The notes: generated by a model from the sequence alone, not told the origin. Positions 18,958-28,224 are shown, numbered from the stretch's first letter. The stretch: 64,000 nucleotides of DNA from Bacteroides congonensis (GCF_900130125.1 NZ_FQXY01000010.1:1426001-1490000); one strand, 5' to 3'. Program-made: numbers and translations.

Positions 18958-21903
18958 TTAGAAGTTAAGAGAAATACCACCGATAAAGCTACGGGCATTC
19001 GGGTAAGGATTGGTATTGTCGCTGGACTCTACGTCAAATCCTGTAAACTCTGTAGCTGTGAATAGATTCTGTACAGAGAAATAAACCCTGATATTTGAAG
19101 CTTTGATATTTCTGATGACACTTTTCGGCAAGCTATAACCAATTTCCAGATTACGGAGACGCAGGTAATCCCCTTTTTGTAGATTGGCATCCGTTCCGTC
19201 TCCATTTGCATAAGCACTGCTAACTCGTGGGGCAGGATATTTGTTATTCGGCCTGTCTTGTCTCCAATAATATTTGTAATAGTTTTCACTCATGTTTCCC
19301 CATACATTGAAAGAATTGAGGTAACGGTTCAGTGAATTATTGATTTTATGTCCTCCTGCAAAAGTGAAGAATGCAGTAAGGTCAATACCTTTGTATGAGA
19401 ACGTATTGGTAAAGCTACCGTAATATTTGGGCGTGGAAACTCCGCAGAAATCACGGTCTTCTCCGTTGATGACATAGTCTTTTTTAGAATCCAGAATCTT
19501 GCGGTCACCGGGTTGAGCGTTATATTTGGCAGCTTCGGCTGCTTCGTTCGTTTGCCAGATACCTTCGGATTTCAGTAAGTAGAACTGACCGATAGGACGC
19601 CCTACAAACAATGATTTATTGACATCTTGTTTGCCGTCATAAAGTTCTTTGATTTTATTGTTATTATAAGAAATCATGAAGGCTGTTGTCCATAAGAAGT
19701 CTTTAGTACTGATATTGACTGTGTTCAGCGTAAATTCTATACCTTTATTATCAATTTTACCGATATTGGTAAGTGAAGTGCCGAAGCCGGATTCCAACGG
19801 AAGGGGTACTTCCCATAGCAAGTCAGTCGTACGCTTGTAATAAGCCTCGATTGTACCAGCTATCCGGTTGTTGAATAACCCGAAGTCAATACCTAAGTCT
19901 AATTGGTTGGCTTTTTCCCAAGTCAGTTCCGGATTCGAAATAGAAGTTTGTACGGAACCGGTTACCAGGTTATTGCCTAAAACGTAATTGGCGGAAGCAC
20001 TTCCTAGGGCGATTGTCGGAGCATAGGCGAAATCTCCGATATTCTGGTTACCCAATTTTCCGGCACTGATTCTTAACTTCAGGTTGCTGATGATCGGAGC
20101 GTTTTCTTTAATGAAACTTTCTTCAGAGGCACGCCATGCAAGTGCTAGTGACGGGAAGAATCCCCACCTGTGTCCCGGTGCAAAACGGGAAGAACCGTCG
20201 CCGCGCATGGTTAATGTTGCCAGATAGCGATTGCTGAAATTATAATTGAATCGTCCGTAGAAAGACACCAGGGAAGAAGGGACTGCATACGAAGAGTTCG
20301 GTCCATGTTCTTCCGCTCCTTGCAAATTGTAGTACTTGAGAATGGATGACAACTTTTTGGAGTCGGCGGTTACTTCTTCATACTCTGTTTTGGAAGCGGA
20401 GAAACCTGCCATTGCAGAGAATTGATGCTCTTTGTTAATGTCAAATGAATAAGTGGCAGTGTTTTCAGTTTGCCAGTATCTTTTTTTATTCGACATTACA
20501 TTGGCATGGCCGCCGGCCGTATAATGTTGTCCCATACGTCCGTCCTCATACGTATTTACTTTGTAAAAGACAAGTTCTCCACCGTTGTCGGAACGTAATT
20601 TCAGGTTCTTTATCGGTTCTATCTCAATGTAGGCGGAACCTACGAATCTGGACTTGAGTGTGGCTTTGTCAAGCAAGTCGACTATGGCTACCGGATTTGC
20701 TTTCGTGTTGAGGAAGCCGTCGAAATATTCACCGTCTTCGGTATAAACAGGAGCTGTTGGTTGTGAACTAATGGCACTGAACATGGTTCCGTATCCCGAA
20801 TCTGCCTCTTCGTTGATATTCATTAGTTTAGACTCGATGACATTGAAACGTACACCGTATCTTAACCACTTGTTTAATTTGGCATCCATATTATATCGAA
20901 CAGTCAGCTTATTAAAAGACGAGTTCTTGACCGTGCCTTTCTGATCGTACCAGTCTACTCCTAAAAAGTGTTGTATATCGTTCTTTCCTCCGGAGATCGA
21001 GAAGTTATAGTTCTGATATTGTCCGTTTTGGGTCACTGCGTCCTGCCAGTCGGTCGATTCGCCACGGCTTAGCAAACGTAGTTCTTCTGATGTCCATTTG
21101 TAGTTGGGCTGGGCAATGGATACTAATTCGTAATATTGTTGTGCGTTCATCAGATCTTGCTTGTTGAGCATTTTTTGCGTACCGAAAGAGGCATTCAGGG
21201 AGATTTTGGCCTTTCCACTTGTACCCTTCTTGGTAGTCACGAGTACTACGCCATTAGAACCTCTCGAACCATAGATAGATGCAGAAGAAGCATCTTTTAG
21301 AATTTCGATAGATTCAATATCACCGGAAGATAAATCCTGCAAACCTCCTTGTACGGGAATACCGTCGACGATATATAACGGTTCGCTGCCAGCCCGGAGT
21401 GATCCTACTCCACGAATAACGACAGAAGCGTCTCCACCGGGTTTTACGGAGCCGGTAGTCACTTGCACACCGGCGGCAAGTCCTTGTAAGGCAGTTGTCA
21501 CTGTTCCTACTTTGGAGTTTGTAAGATTCTCTGATTTGATAGAGGCAACGGCCCCCGTCAAGTCGCTCTTTTTGGCAATACCATAACCGATTGCCACTAC
21601 TTCATCCAAGTTAATGGCGTCTGCTGCCATTTGTATATTAATGATATTTTGCTTTCCTATGGTAACAGATTGTTTTACCATGCCCACGAAAGTAAACTCC
21701 AGAACATTTCCTCTTTGGGCTTTGATACTGTAGTTTCCGTTTGCATCACTTACAGTTCCTGTTTGAGTCCCTTTTATGGTTATAGATACACCTGGCAATG
21801 TTTCATTACTCGTGTCGGTTACGGTTCCTCTAATGTTGATTGTCTGTGCGTGTAATACACTGACAAAAAAGATAGCTATAAATAATATGATGTGTTTTTT
21901 CAT
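18958..21903 (-). CDS. rusC: SusC/RagA TonB-dependent outer-membrane transporter (RusC-like)
   Basis: 981 residues. Signal peptide (to ~20), carboxypeptidase-regulatory-like domain (INIRGTVTDTSNETLPGVSITIKG, ~21-100), TonB-box region DEVVAIGYGIAKKSDLTGAV, plug domain (LQGLAAGVQV, VVIRGVGSLRAGSEPLYIVDG, IESIEILKDASSASIYGSRG), then a 22-strand barrel ending PYPNARSFIGGISLNF. It imports the ligand captured by SusD into the periplasm using TonB energy. It is followed by susD after 13 bp and preceded by the TIG lipoprotein. The length is typical of the family. Confidence 0.9.
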   Translation of the reverse strand: MKKHIILFIAIFFVSVLHAQTINIRGTVTDTSNETLPGVSITIKGTQTGTVSDANGNYSIKAQRGNVLEFTFVGMVKQSVTIGKQNIINIQMAADAINLDEVVAIGYGIAKKSDLTGAVASIKSENLTNSKVGTVTTALQGLAAGVQVTTGSVKPGGDASVVIRGVGSLRAGSEPLYIVDGIPVQGGLQDLSSGDIESIEILKDASSASIYGSRGSNGVVLVTTKKGTSGKAKISLNASFGTQKMLNKQDLMNAQQYYELVSIAQPNYKWTSEELRLLSRGESTDWQDAVTQNGQYQNYNFSISGGKNDIQHFLGVDWYDQKGTVKNSSFNKLTVRYNMDAKLNKWLRYGVRFNVIESKLMNINEEADSGYGTMFSAISSQPTAPVYTEDGEYFDGFLNTKANPVAIVDLLDKATLKSRFVGSAYIEIEPIKNLKLRSDNGGELVFYKVNTYEDGRMGQHYTAGGHANVMSNKKRYWQTENTATYSFDINKEHQFSAMAGFSASKTEYEEVTADSKKLSSILKYYNLQGAEEHGPNSSYAVPSSLVSFYGRFNYNFSNRYLATLTMRGDGSSRFAPGHRWGFFPSLALAWRASEESFIKENAPIISNLKLRISAGKLGNQNIGDFAYAPTIALGSASANYVLGNNLVTGSVQTSISNPELTWEKANQLDLGIDFGLFNNRIAGTIEAYYKRTTDLLWEVPLPLESGFGTSLTNIGKIDNKGIEFTLNTVNISTKDFLWTTAFMISYNNNKIKELYDGKQDVNKSLFVGRPIGQFYLLKSEGIWQTNEAAEAAKYNAQPGDRKILDSKKDYVINGEDRDFCGVSTPKYYGSFTNTFSYKGIDLTAFFTFAGGHKINNSLNRYLNSFNVWGNMSENYYKYYWRQDRPNNKYPAPRVSSAYANGDGTDANLQKGDYLRLRNLEIGYSLPKSVIRNIKASNIRVYFSVQNLFTATEFTGFDVESSDNTNPYPNARSFIGGISLNF

Positions 21904-21928
21904 GACGCTTATTTTATAGAATTGTTAG

Positions 21929-23107
21929 TTAATAGGCCCGGATTGGAAGAACACCAATTTTCCAACCGCTTTTTGAGCACTTCTCGGAAATCAGCTTGCT
22001 TTCTTCGTAGAAATTTACATAGAAAGCAGACCAACCCGGATCATTGCCGTCGCCTTCACTTGAAGACCAATAATTGTTGGCGGGGATATTCACTCCCTTC
22101 TCAGCCAATAAGTTCTTCACTTTGAAGATTTCAATCAATTCTTCTCGGGAAGGAAGAAACCAGTCTGTGTATGTAATCTGCCCGACTGTAACGCTATTGT
22201 CAAGACAGAGTTGGGCAGCGATTTTGACTGCTTGCCACTCCGGCCAATTGTTGGCACTTTGTAATGCATTGAACTTTTTCACAATATTCTGAGTATTCGT
22301 GTAGCCGCTTCCCATACTTTGGCTGGTTCCGGCTGCATCTGATGCTTCTCTTTCCGGGCCGAATTGCTCCGTATTCGTACCGACATTACTCATATTTACG
22401 ATATATCCGTGTGCTTTTGTTGCATCTACCCAGAATACAACACCTCCGCCCAGTTTATCTCCTACATTTGTCTCGATAGTGATTGTTCCGAGATTACTTT
22501 TTCGTTCTCCCCTGACAATCATAATGGAGTTTACTCCGTATAACCCTTCAGGAAGTGTAAATTCCACTCCTTCCTCATTAAGGGTTAATGGCAAATTATA
22601 TTCGATGCCGGTCGGGTAGAAGGAAGCATATAGTACGGCAACGTCTCCTGCTTCAAATCCCTTTCCTTGAATTTCGACTTTGCTCTTGGGCTGCACATTG
22701 CCGGAAGGAAGAACAACATCAATAATTGGAACAATGAACGGTACTTTCAACGTCCCGTTTAAAACGGTTTGTTTACCGGCTCTTTCAATTGTTATGCTAT
22801 ACTCACCGCCTGCTTCCACCGGAACAATGAATTTTAAGTAGCTATCTGTGACTTCCGTGACTTCTACTTTTTCCTTCTGATTGGTAGCGTTACTTAAATA
22901 AACTATATCTTCTTTTGCAAAACCGAGTCCGTTGATTTGTGCAACCTGACCGGGAATGATGTCATTTTCCGAAGGTAATTTTATTTCCTTTAGAATGGGA
23001 GCTATAGGAATAGCGGTGTGTTCATCGTCGCTATCACAGCTATAAAAGTTGCATACTATCAATCCCGATAAAATAGGGATGAGTAGTTGTTTCAAATAGG
23101 TTTTCAT
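21929..23107 (-). CDS. Surface lipoprotein with two IPT/TIG domains and a DUF1566 domain
   Basis: 392 residues; lipobox at CNFYSCDSDD. Residues ~37-120 and ~125-210 are immunoglobulin-like IPT/TIG domains (IIPGQVAQINGLGFAKEDIVYL; VQPKSKVEIQGKGFEAGDVAVL). The rest is a DUF1566/Lcl-type C-lectin-like fold (GGVVFWVDATKAHGYIV, TDWFLPSREELIEIFKVK, YWSSSEGD, GVLPIRAY). It sits just before susC, where surface glycan-binding proteins are often coded. A ligand-binding role on the cell surface is likely; the ligand is unknown. I do not recall a counterpart in the reference B. thetaiotaomicron rus locus, so it may be a feature of this variant. Confidence 0.75.
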   Translation of the reverse strand: MKTYLKQLLIPILSGLIVCNFYSCDSDDEHTAIPIAPILKEIKLPSENDIIPGQVAQINGLGFAKEDIVYLSNATNQKEKVEVTEVTDSYLKFIVPVEAGGEYSITIERAGKQTVLNGTLKVPFIVPIIDVVLPSGNVQPKSKVEIQGKGFEAGDVAVLYASFYPTGIEYNLPLTLNEEGVEFTLPEGLYGVNSIMIVRGERKSNLGTITIETNVGDKLGGGVVFWVDATKAHGYIVNMSNVGTNTEQFGPEREASDAAGTSQSMGSGYTNTQNIVKKFNALQSANNWPEWQAVKIAAQLCLDNSVTVGQITYTDWFLPSREELIEIFKVKNLLAEKGVNIPANNYWSSSEGDGNDPGWSAFYVNFYEESKLISEKCSKSGWKIGVLPIRAY

Positions 23108-23119
23108 GGCTCATTAAAT

Positions 23120-24055
23120 TTAAAAGTTGAACGATAAGGCTAATTCTTTTTCTTGCATGAAGCATTTCACTTCATCGAGAGTAGGAATAGACGGTTGTGC
23201 ACCCGAACGTGTGACTGCAATGGCTGCCGCAGTGTTGGCAAAGTTGAGCGCTTCCTGATCTATTTCTTTCTTTGCACAAACGACCGCCAATGCGCCGCAA
23301 AAAGTGTCACCTGCGGCGATCGTATCGATTGCATTTACTTTACATCCGGGAAGTTGGATGGTTGCTTTAGCATTTTTCATATATACACCTTGGCTTCCCA
23401 GTGTGATTACGACATTGCTTGTACCCGCTTTCAGCAATGTTTCGGCAATTTCCTCGAGATTGTTGTCTGTATACTCAATTCCTGAGATGAATGAAGCTTC
23501 CAGTTCATTGACGACTAGTATATCAATGGCTTTCATCAGTTCTTCATCAATCAGGCAGGCGGGTGCAGGATTGAACAATACCTTTTTACCTTTTTGCTTT
23601 GCCGATAGAGCTATTTTTTTAATTGTTTCGTAGGGTATCTCAGCCTGCATGACGATGATATCGGCTTCGTCAATTACTTCTGAGAAATGGATGATTGAAC
23701 CGGGCAGTAAAGAATAGTTAGCTCCGGGAGCTACTGCAATGCAGTTCTCACCACTGTTAGCCACAAAAATCAGTGCGGTTCCTGTGGGATGATTGACATC
23801 ATCAATAATGTAATCGGTGGTGATACCTTCTTTCTTAAAGTGATTTTTTAAAATATCCGCATACATGTCATTCCCCAAAGAGGTGACAAATGTCACGGAG
23901 CCGCCAAGCCTGGCTGCCGCCACAGCTTGGTTGGCTCCTTTGCCTCCGAGGGACTGCATGAAATTTGCATCTCCGACTGTTTCGCCGGGTGCCGGGAGAT
24001 GGCTGACTTGCGCAACCATGTCGATGTTTGAACTTCCAATAACAACTACTTTCAT
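23120..24055 (-). CDS. rusK2: Ribokinase (second copy, RusK2-like)
   Basis: 311 residues, normal for the PfkB family. Substrate motif GGKGANQAVAAARLG and PGET near the N-terminus are ribokinase-specific; ATP/anion-hole motif is DTIAAGDTFCGAL, with Ala in place of the first Gly of the usual DTTGAGDxF, but the catalytic Asp is kept. NPAPA and VITLGSQGVY are also present. It phosphorylates ribose at O5 in the cytoplasm. It is ~45% identical by eye to the upstream copy and lies 41 bp after it. The changed anion-hole residue hints at a different sugar or different kinetics. The K1/K2 naming by order is my assumption. Confidence 0.85.
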   Translation of the reverse strand: MKVVVIGSSNIDMVAQVSHLPAPGETVGDANFMQSLGGKGANQAVAAARLGGSVTFVTSLGNDMYADILKNHFKKEGITTDYIIDDVNHPTGTALIFVANSGENCIAVAPGANYSLLPGSIIHFSEVIDEADIIVMQAEIPYETIKKIALSAKQKGKKVLFNPAPACLIDEELMKAIDILVVNELEASFISGIEYTDNNLEEIAETLLKAGTSNVVITLGSQGVYMKNAKATIQLPGCKVNAIDTIAAGDTFCGALAVVCAKKEIDQEALNFANTAAAIAVTRSGAQPSIPTLDEVKCFMQEKELALSFNF

Positions 24056-24096
24056 TTGAATCAGATTTATGTGATTGACCTAGGCTTTTCTTTATT

Positions 24097-25020
24097 TTAT
24101 AAGTTGACTTCCCTTTTGTATGGGATAGCACTCTGGGCACCAATACGCGTGACGGCAATAGCCGCCGCTGCATTTGCGAATTTTACGGATTCGGCCAACG
24201 AATGTCCTTGGGATAGATAAACACTGAATGCTCCGCAGAATACATCTCCTGCTCCGGTTGTGTCGATCGTTTCTACTTCTTTGGCAGGAATCATGGTATA
24301 TTCGTTCTTTTCTTTCACGTAAGCTCCGTCTTTTCCCAAAGTGATAACTACATTTTCTATTCCTTTCTCTCCGATAGCTTCAGCTGCCCGGTGCGCACTT
24401 TCAACATCCATTACCTTTATTCCAGATAACATTTCTGCTTCTATACGATTAGGCAATATAGTATGTACATTATTTAAAAAAGAGTTGCTTAACGTAGAAG
24501 CAGGCGCCGGGTTGAGTATTACTTTCTTGCCGTATCGGTTGGCAATAGTAGCTGCGTACTCTACTGTATCGATTGGAACTTCAAGTTGCATGAGTATAAT
24601 ATCAGCTTCCTTGATTTTTTCTTCAGCTTTGTTGATTTCTTCTGTTGAAAGCGAACGGCTGGCACCCGGTGCCACAATAATACTGTTTTCACCAAACGAA
24701 TCGACGGAAATAAGCGCTACTCCTGACGGACTTTTCTGATCGGTGAATATAAATTCAGTATTGATTTTCTCAGATCTGTATATTTCCAAAGCTTGCAAGC
24801 CGAATAGATCGTACCCGATTTTAGAGATAAAGGTGACTTCCGCTCCCAACCGGGCCGCTGCGATAGCTTGATTGGCTCCTTTGCCTCCGGGGTTCATATA
24901 GAAAGTTCCACCTAGAATGGTTTCTCCGGGGACAGGTAGTCTGTTGGCTTTCACAACCATATCGGTATTACAGCTTCCGATAACTACGATTTTGGGTCGA
25001 TTGCTAGATATAGTTTCCAT
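24097..25020 (-). CDS. rusK1: Ribokinase (first copy, RusK1-like)
   Basis: 307 residues with complete PfkB/ribokinase signatures: IGSCNTDMVVKANRLPVPGET, NPGGKGANQAIAAARLGAEV, LNPAPAS, VITLGKDGAYV and DTTGAGDVFCGAF with the catalytic Asp. It converts D-ribose to ribose 5-phosphate. It is the first gene of the rus-like operon, downstream of a 227-bp regulatory region with palindromic repeats, so it marks the operon start. Two ribokinases side by side are typical of Bacteroides ribose loci. Confidence 0.88.
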   Translation of the reverse strand: METISSNRPKIVVIGSCNTDMVVKANRLPVPGETILGGTFYMNPGGKGANQAIAAARLGAEVTFISKIGYDLFGLQALEIYRSEKINTEFIFTDQKSPSGVALISVDSFGENSIIVAPGASRSLSTEEINKAEEKIKEADIILMQLEVPIDTVEYAATIANRYGKKVILNPAPASTLSNSFLNNVHTILPNRIEAEMLSGIKVMDVESAHRAAEAIGEKGIENVVITLGKDGAYVKEKNEYTMIPAKEVETIDTTGAGDVFCGAFSVYLSQGHSLAESVKFANAAAAIAVTRIGAQSAIPYKREVNL

Positions 25021-25091
25021 AATATCAATAATTTAAGATGATGCAAATAAAAGAAATAATAATGCTTCGTTTTTTACATTAATATTTCATT

Positions 25092-25112
25092 TATATAATT
25101 TCAAATTATATA
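25092..25112. promoter_or_regulatory. Perfect 21-bp palindrome, candidate operator of the rus-like operon
   Basis: TATATAATTT-C-AAATTATATA is an exact inverted repeat centred at 25102, about 72-92 bp upstream of the first ribokinase ATG. Part of it recurs at 25169-25184, which makes it a candidate binding site for the locus regulator. Confidence 0.5.
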
Positions 25113-25168
25113 TTCAGAATAAAATATCCTGTTTAAAAATAAAATTTGGATTGTATTGTTGTGTAGAA

Positions 25169-25184
25169 TTATATAATTTCAAAT
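25169..25184. repeat. Direct-repeat copy of the palindrome half
   Basis: The 16 bases TTATATAATTTCAAAT are identical to 25091-25106, 78 bp away and in the same orientation. The region is AT-rich, but a 16-base exact match including the central C is more than composition would suggest. No consensus -33/-7 pair was found; the best -7 on the minus strand is TTTATTTGC at 25043-25051, one mismatch. Confidence 0.45.
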
Positions 25185-25247
25185 GAATAAACTAGAAATA
25201 AAGAGAATGTTTTTGTGCTGTGAATTCAGATGAACTGCTTTCCATTT

Positions 25248-26789
25248 TTAGATTTCTTTAGCATTTGTGTGCCGTTTAAGAACCTCAGACAGTTTTTCTT
25301 TTCGTATTTTTGATTCTATCCATGCAGTAAAATCGAAAATGCGTAATAACTGGTTTTCGTATTTATCATTATATAATTCCTGAACTTCCGGAGATAACTT
25401 TTCCCAGAAAGCTTCCCGGTCTTTTCTTAGAATAGGCAGATTACTTTTATTCAAGAACCATAAAACCGTGTGTTCAGTCTTGAATGTCTGCTCTTTCGGT
25501 GAAGACAGACTGCGCGTAATGGAGCGTGATTCGTGCTTTATCAGTTCAAATTCCTGTGTTTCATAGTATGCTATAAGACGAACCAGACGAATCGTCCTCA
25601 TTAGCGGCAAGTATTTGATATTATGATCTATAATGGCGTTGCTTATATATTTCTTCGCTGCCTTGTAGTTCTGATTGCCGATGTGTATAAGAGTTGTGTA
25701 GAGTAATAGCTCGCTTTTGCGTATAGGACTCAACCATGCTTCTTTGTCGTATAGTAATTCCTGATAATGATTCATGAGCTCTGTGCAACTGGAAAAATCA
25801 CCTTTATCCAAATACGGGAACAGCTCGTATTGAAAGAGCAGGCAGGTGGCGTTCACTTTAAACTCCAGTGAAGAGTCCGCTACGATTAGTTTCTTTAATT
25901 TCTCCAGGAAATACGGCATTTCGTTGTAGTTGCCCACTGAACGTAAACTGCCGAGTACCCCTTCGAGCACTGACAAATAATAAATAGGTGGATTCGACCA
26001 GAATTGTTGGTTCTGTTCAAACAGAGAATTCAGCTCTTTGTATGAGTTCAGAGCAGCTCTGTAATCTCCCGCTCCCATTAAATAGTTTGCTTGAAAAAGT
26101 TTATGATTTCGTGTCAATTCGAAATTCCCTTCCGCGTCTGAAGAAGCGGCTATATACAGCTCGTTGACCATAAGGTCGTTCATATCTTGTTTTTGCTTCG
26201 CAGTACGTATGGCTCCGATATGAGAGAGACGGTATTTCAATAAATTGTGCAGAGAAGATTGCTCCGTTATCTTCCGAATTTTTTTTAAAGATTCATTTTG
26301 GATAAAATGTTTGTGAAACAGTTCCTGCTCTGTCATATTGGGGAAATTCAGCCGTAGCAGATATTCCAGTTCCTGTTTCTGTGCAATAGTCAGAATCTCA
26401 TTGTTTTCGTAGAATTGCGCCTGCTTTATTGTGTTGGACAGTATCTCGAAACACTCTTCAAACAAGGAACGCTCATATAGCATACGGGCTTTGCACAGGT
26501 CGTTCAACAAATCATAGTAGATATCTTTCTTCTTTCTTAATGTGAGTAATGTATCTACCAGTTTCTCATATAAGTATTGAATGGACACTTCAAAAGAACC
26601 TTTCGGCCTGCGCTTATAAAACTCTTCTTTCACCGCATTTCCGTCAGGCTGCTTACTCTTTGTTATAATATCGTAAATCACCAGATAATCCTTCTCTTCC
26701 TTGTCTTTGACGACCTGCAAGGAGAAGTGTTTCTTTTCTGATTTCGATAGTGAGTATACCAGGGAAATAACGGAGTCGACTCTTTTCAT
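25248..26789 (-). CDS. rusR: Helical-repeat protein, candidate regulator of the rus-like operon (RusR-like)
   Basis: About 513 residues from the ATG at 26789 (MKRVDSVISLVYSLSKSEKKHF). The longer ORF start at 26888 is unlikely because the terminator of the upstream HU gene overlaps it. No signal peptide and no classical DNA-binding motif were recognised. The protein is almost wholly alpha-helical, with TPR-like pairs (LLKYRLSHIGAIRTAKQKQDM, QANYLMGAGDYRAALNSYKELNSL, TTLIHIGNQNYKAAKKYISNAI). It lies immediately upstream of the ribokinase genes in the same orientation, where the B. thetaiotaomicron ribose locus has its regulator. The regulatory role is taken from position and recollection of that locus, not from a motif. 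Confidence 0.6.
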   Translation of the reverse strand: MKRVDSVISLVYSLSKSEKKHFSLQVVKDKEEKDYLVIYDIITKSKQPDGNAVKEEFYKRRPKGSFEVSIQYLYEKLVDTLLTLRKKKDIYYDLLNDLCKARMLYERSLFEECFEILSNTIKQAQFYENNEILTIAQKQELEYLLRLNFPNMTEQELFHKHFIQNESLKKIRKITEQSSLHNLLKYRLSHIGAIRTAKQKQDMNDLMVNELYIAASSDAEGNFELTRNHKLFQANYLMGAGDYRAALNSYKELNSLFEQNQQFWSNPPIYYLSVLEGVLGSLRSVGNYNEMPYFLEKLKKLIVADSSLEFKVNATCLLFQYELFPYLDKGDFSSCTELMNHYQELLYDKEAWLSPIRKSELLLYTTLIHIGNQNYKAAKKYISNAIIDHNIKYLPLMRTIRLVRLIAYYETQEFELIKHESRSITRSLSSPKEQTFKTEHTVLWFLNKSNLPILRKDREAFWEKLSPEVQELYNDKYENQLLRIFDFTAWIESKIRKEKLSEVLKRHTNAKEI

Positions 26790-26860
26790 GAAGCCCTTTC
26801 GATTAGTATTTATGCTGCAATATTCGGGAAATTCTGTGAAATAAGCAAATTTCAGGTATA

Positions 26861-26896
26861 TTAAAAAATCCGGCTTGAGTACTCCCAAACCGGATT
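26861..26896 (-). terminator. Rho-independent terminator of the HU-like gene
   Basis: On the minus strand AATCCGG, a 16-nt loop and CCGGATT are followed by TTTTAA. It begins 30 bp after the HU-like stop codon and overlaps the start of the longest ORF of the next gene, supporting the later start there. Confidence 0.7.
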
Positions 26897-26925
26897 CTTT
26901 TAAATATTAATAAACAAGAGAATGT

Positions 26926-27399
26926 TTATGCTGCCGGGTCTGGCGTTTCACCGCCATTCTCACCGTCACCTTCATTTCCGCCGCCACTAGGCGGAGTAGA
27001 AGTCTCACTATCCGGTAGCTCTAGTTTTTGAATACTGACAGTTTTTATCATCCCTTTCAATAGACTGCCCGGAGTGAAAATGATTTTACGGTTTTTCAAT
27101 GTTTCCGTAGTTACCCCTTTTGCATTATTTTGGCTTTTACATCCAAAGGAAGGGCGGAAAGTACCAAATTCTCCAAGGCTGACGGATGCCCCGATTTCCA
27201 TGTATGTTTTCAGGGAATCAATCAATCCGTCGAGCACAGACTTTACTGTACCGCGTGGAACGAACCCGACTTTGGTTACCTGGTCGCATAACATTTTAAA
27301 ATCCACAGTTACCACATTGAACGGGCGTGCTACATATTTTTCGGCTTTATTCTCATCAAAGCCAAAGGTTGTTTTCTTGACTACATATTTCAGTGCCAT
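26926..27399 (-). CDS. HU-family DNA-binding protein with acidic/Gly-rich tail
   Basis: 157 residues. Residues ~1-120 match the Bacteroidales HU-like (HU-HIG) domain: MALKYVVKKTTFGF, a helical N-part with VPRGTVKSVLDGLIDSLKTYMEIGASVSLGEFGTFRPSF, and a beta-arm region KGVTTETLKNRKIIFTPG. The last ~25 residues are low-complexity Pro/Gly/Glu (TPPSGGGNEGDGENGG), common in this family. It probably bends or compacts DNA. It is transcribed alone from a recognisable promoter and ends at its own terminator, between the ribose locus and a pseudogene zone. Confidence 0.8.
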   Translation of the reverse strand: MALKYVVKKTTFGFDENKAEKYVARPFNVVTVDFKMLCDQVTKVGFVPRGTVKSVLDGLIDSLKTYMEIGASVSLGEFGTFRPSFGCKSQNNAKGVTTETLKNRKIIFTPGSLLKGMIKTVSIQKLELPDSETSTPPSGGGNEGDGENGGETPDPAA

Positions 27400-27454
27400 A
27401 ATCTTTAATAGTTTTAATCGTTAGTAATTCTAGTTCTTATTTTGTGATCACGAT

Positions 27455-27487
27455 GCAAAGATAGGGTAACTGAATTTACCAGGCAAG
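27455..27487 (-). promoter_or_regulatory. Promoter of the HU-like gene
   Basis: On the minus strand the -7 box is TATCTTTGC (27463-27455), a full match, with CTTG (27487-27484; 3 of 4) 20 nt upstream. Transcription would start near 27448, giving a leader of ~50 nt. Confidence 0.6.
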
Positions 27488-27592
27488 TAATTTTGAAGAA
27501 GTGCGTGAATAAAATCGTGAATATTGGTGTAATGAATTGAACTATACATATTTATCCGTTCTCTTATACTTACATCACTATGTTTCCTTATG

Positions 27593-28150
27593 TTAATTCG
27601 TGATTTTATGTTTCTCCATATACTCTTTAGGACTCTGCCCGAATCTCTTTTTAAAATCATCGCTGAAATAGCGTCGTTCCGAATAACCTACCATATAGGC
27701 GATTTCGGTAACATTCAGTTGGTTTTGGAGTTCTGGCAGTTAATAGAATAACAGGAATATGACTGATTCTCATATCACTTTTTAGTTTTCGGTAAAAAGT
27801 AATGCCGTCCATGACGGGCATCATAATGTCACTTATAATAATGTCGGGAACAAGCTCCAATGCCCTTTCGAAACCTTCCTGCCCGTTTGAACTCATAGTT
27901 TATATTTTTGGAGAAAGAATAGTCCAAAGCGGCATATTCTATGGAAAATACGGTCTGGTTATGTTTGAGAGTTATTTTCTTCTCGAAACATATCTGTTGT
28001 TTCAGCACACTTCGGGCATTTATGGCTACAGGCTTGCTGAACAGTTTGAAGCCAGTGAGACACATTGTGGGAAACGAAATGCCGGGGAATGGACTTCCCC
28101 GTTTCATCGCAGGTATTTTGTATGTCCGGATAGAAACGGTGCAGCCCCTG
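27593..28150 (-). pseudogene. Remnant of a hybrid two-component system regulator
   Basis: Three pieces of one protein type lie in order but in different frames. 28150-27930 has Y_Y_Y-domain-like text (ITLKHNQTVFSIEYAALDYSFSKN), 27896-27740 a receiver domain (PDIIISDIMMPVMDGITFYRKL, HIPVILLTAR), and 27735-27593 the end of an AraC-type HTH (NVTEIAYMVGYSERRYFSDD, then FKKRFGQSPKEYMEKHKITN and a stop). The histidine kinase and most of the link between receiver and AraC domain are missing. These hybrid regulators control PULs, so this is the scar of a lost PUL. Confidence 0.75.
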
Positions 28151-28224
28151 AGCATAAATGGCTATCCAGAGCCCGTGCTTGTCGTCTGGCTGTCAAGTAG
28201 GTTGGAACAACTCAATAGGGTATT

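Noticed and set aside
25021..25247. A standard promoter for the rus-like operon
   Set aside because: No TTTG/TAnnTTTG pair on the minus strand; the best -7 has a mismatch and lacks a -33, so only operator-like repeats are reported.
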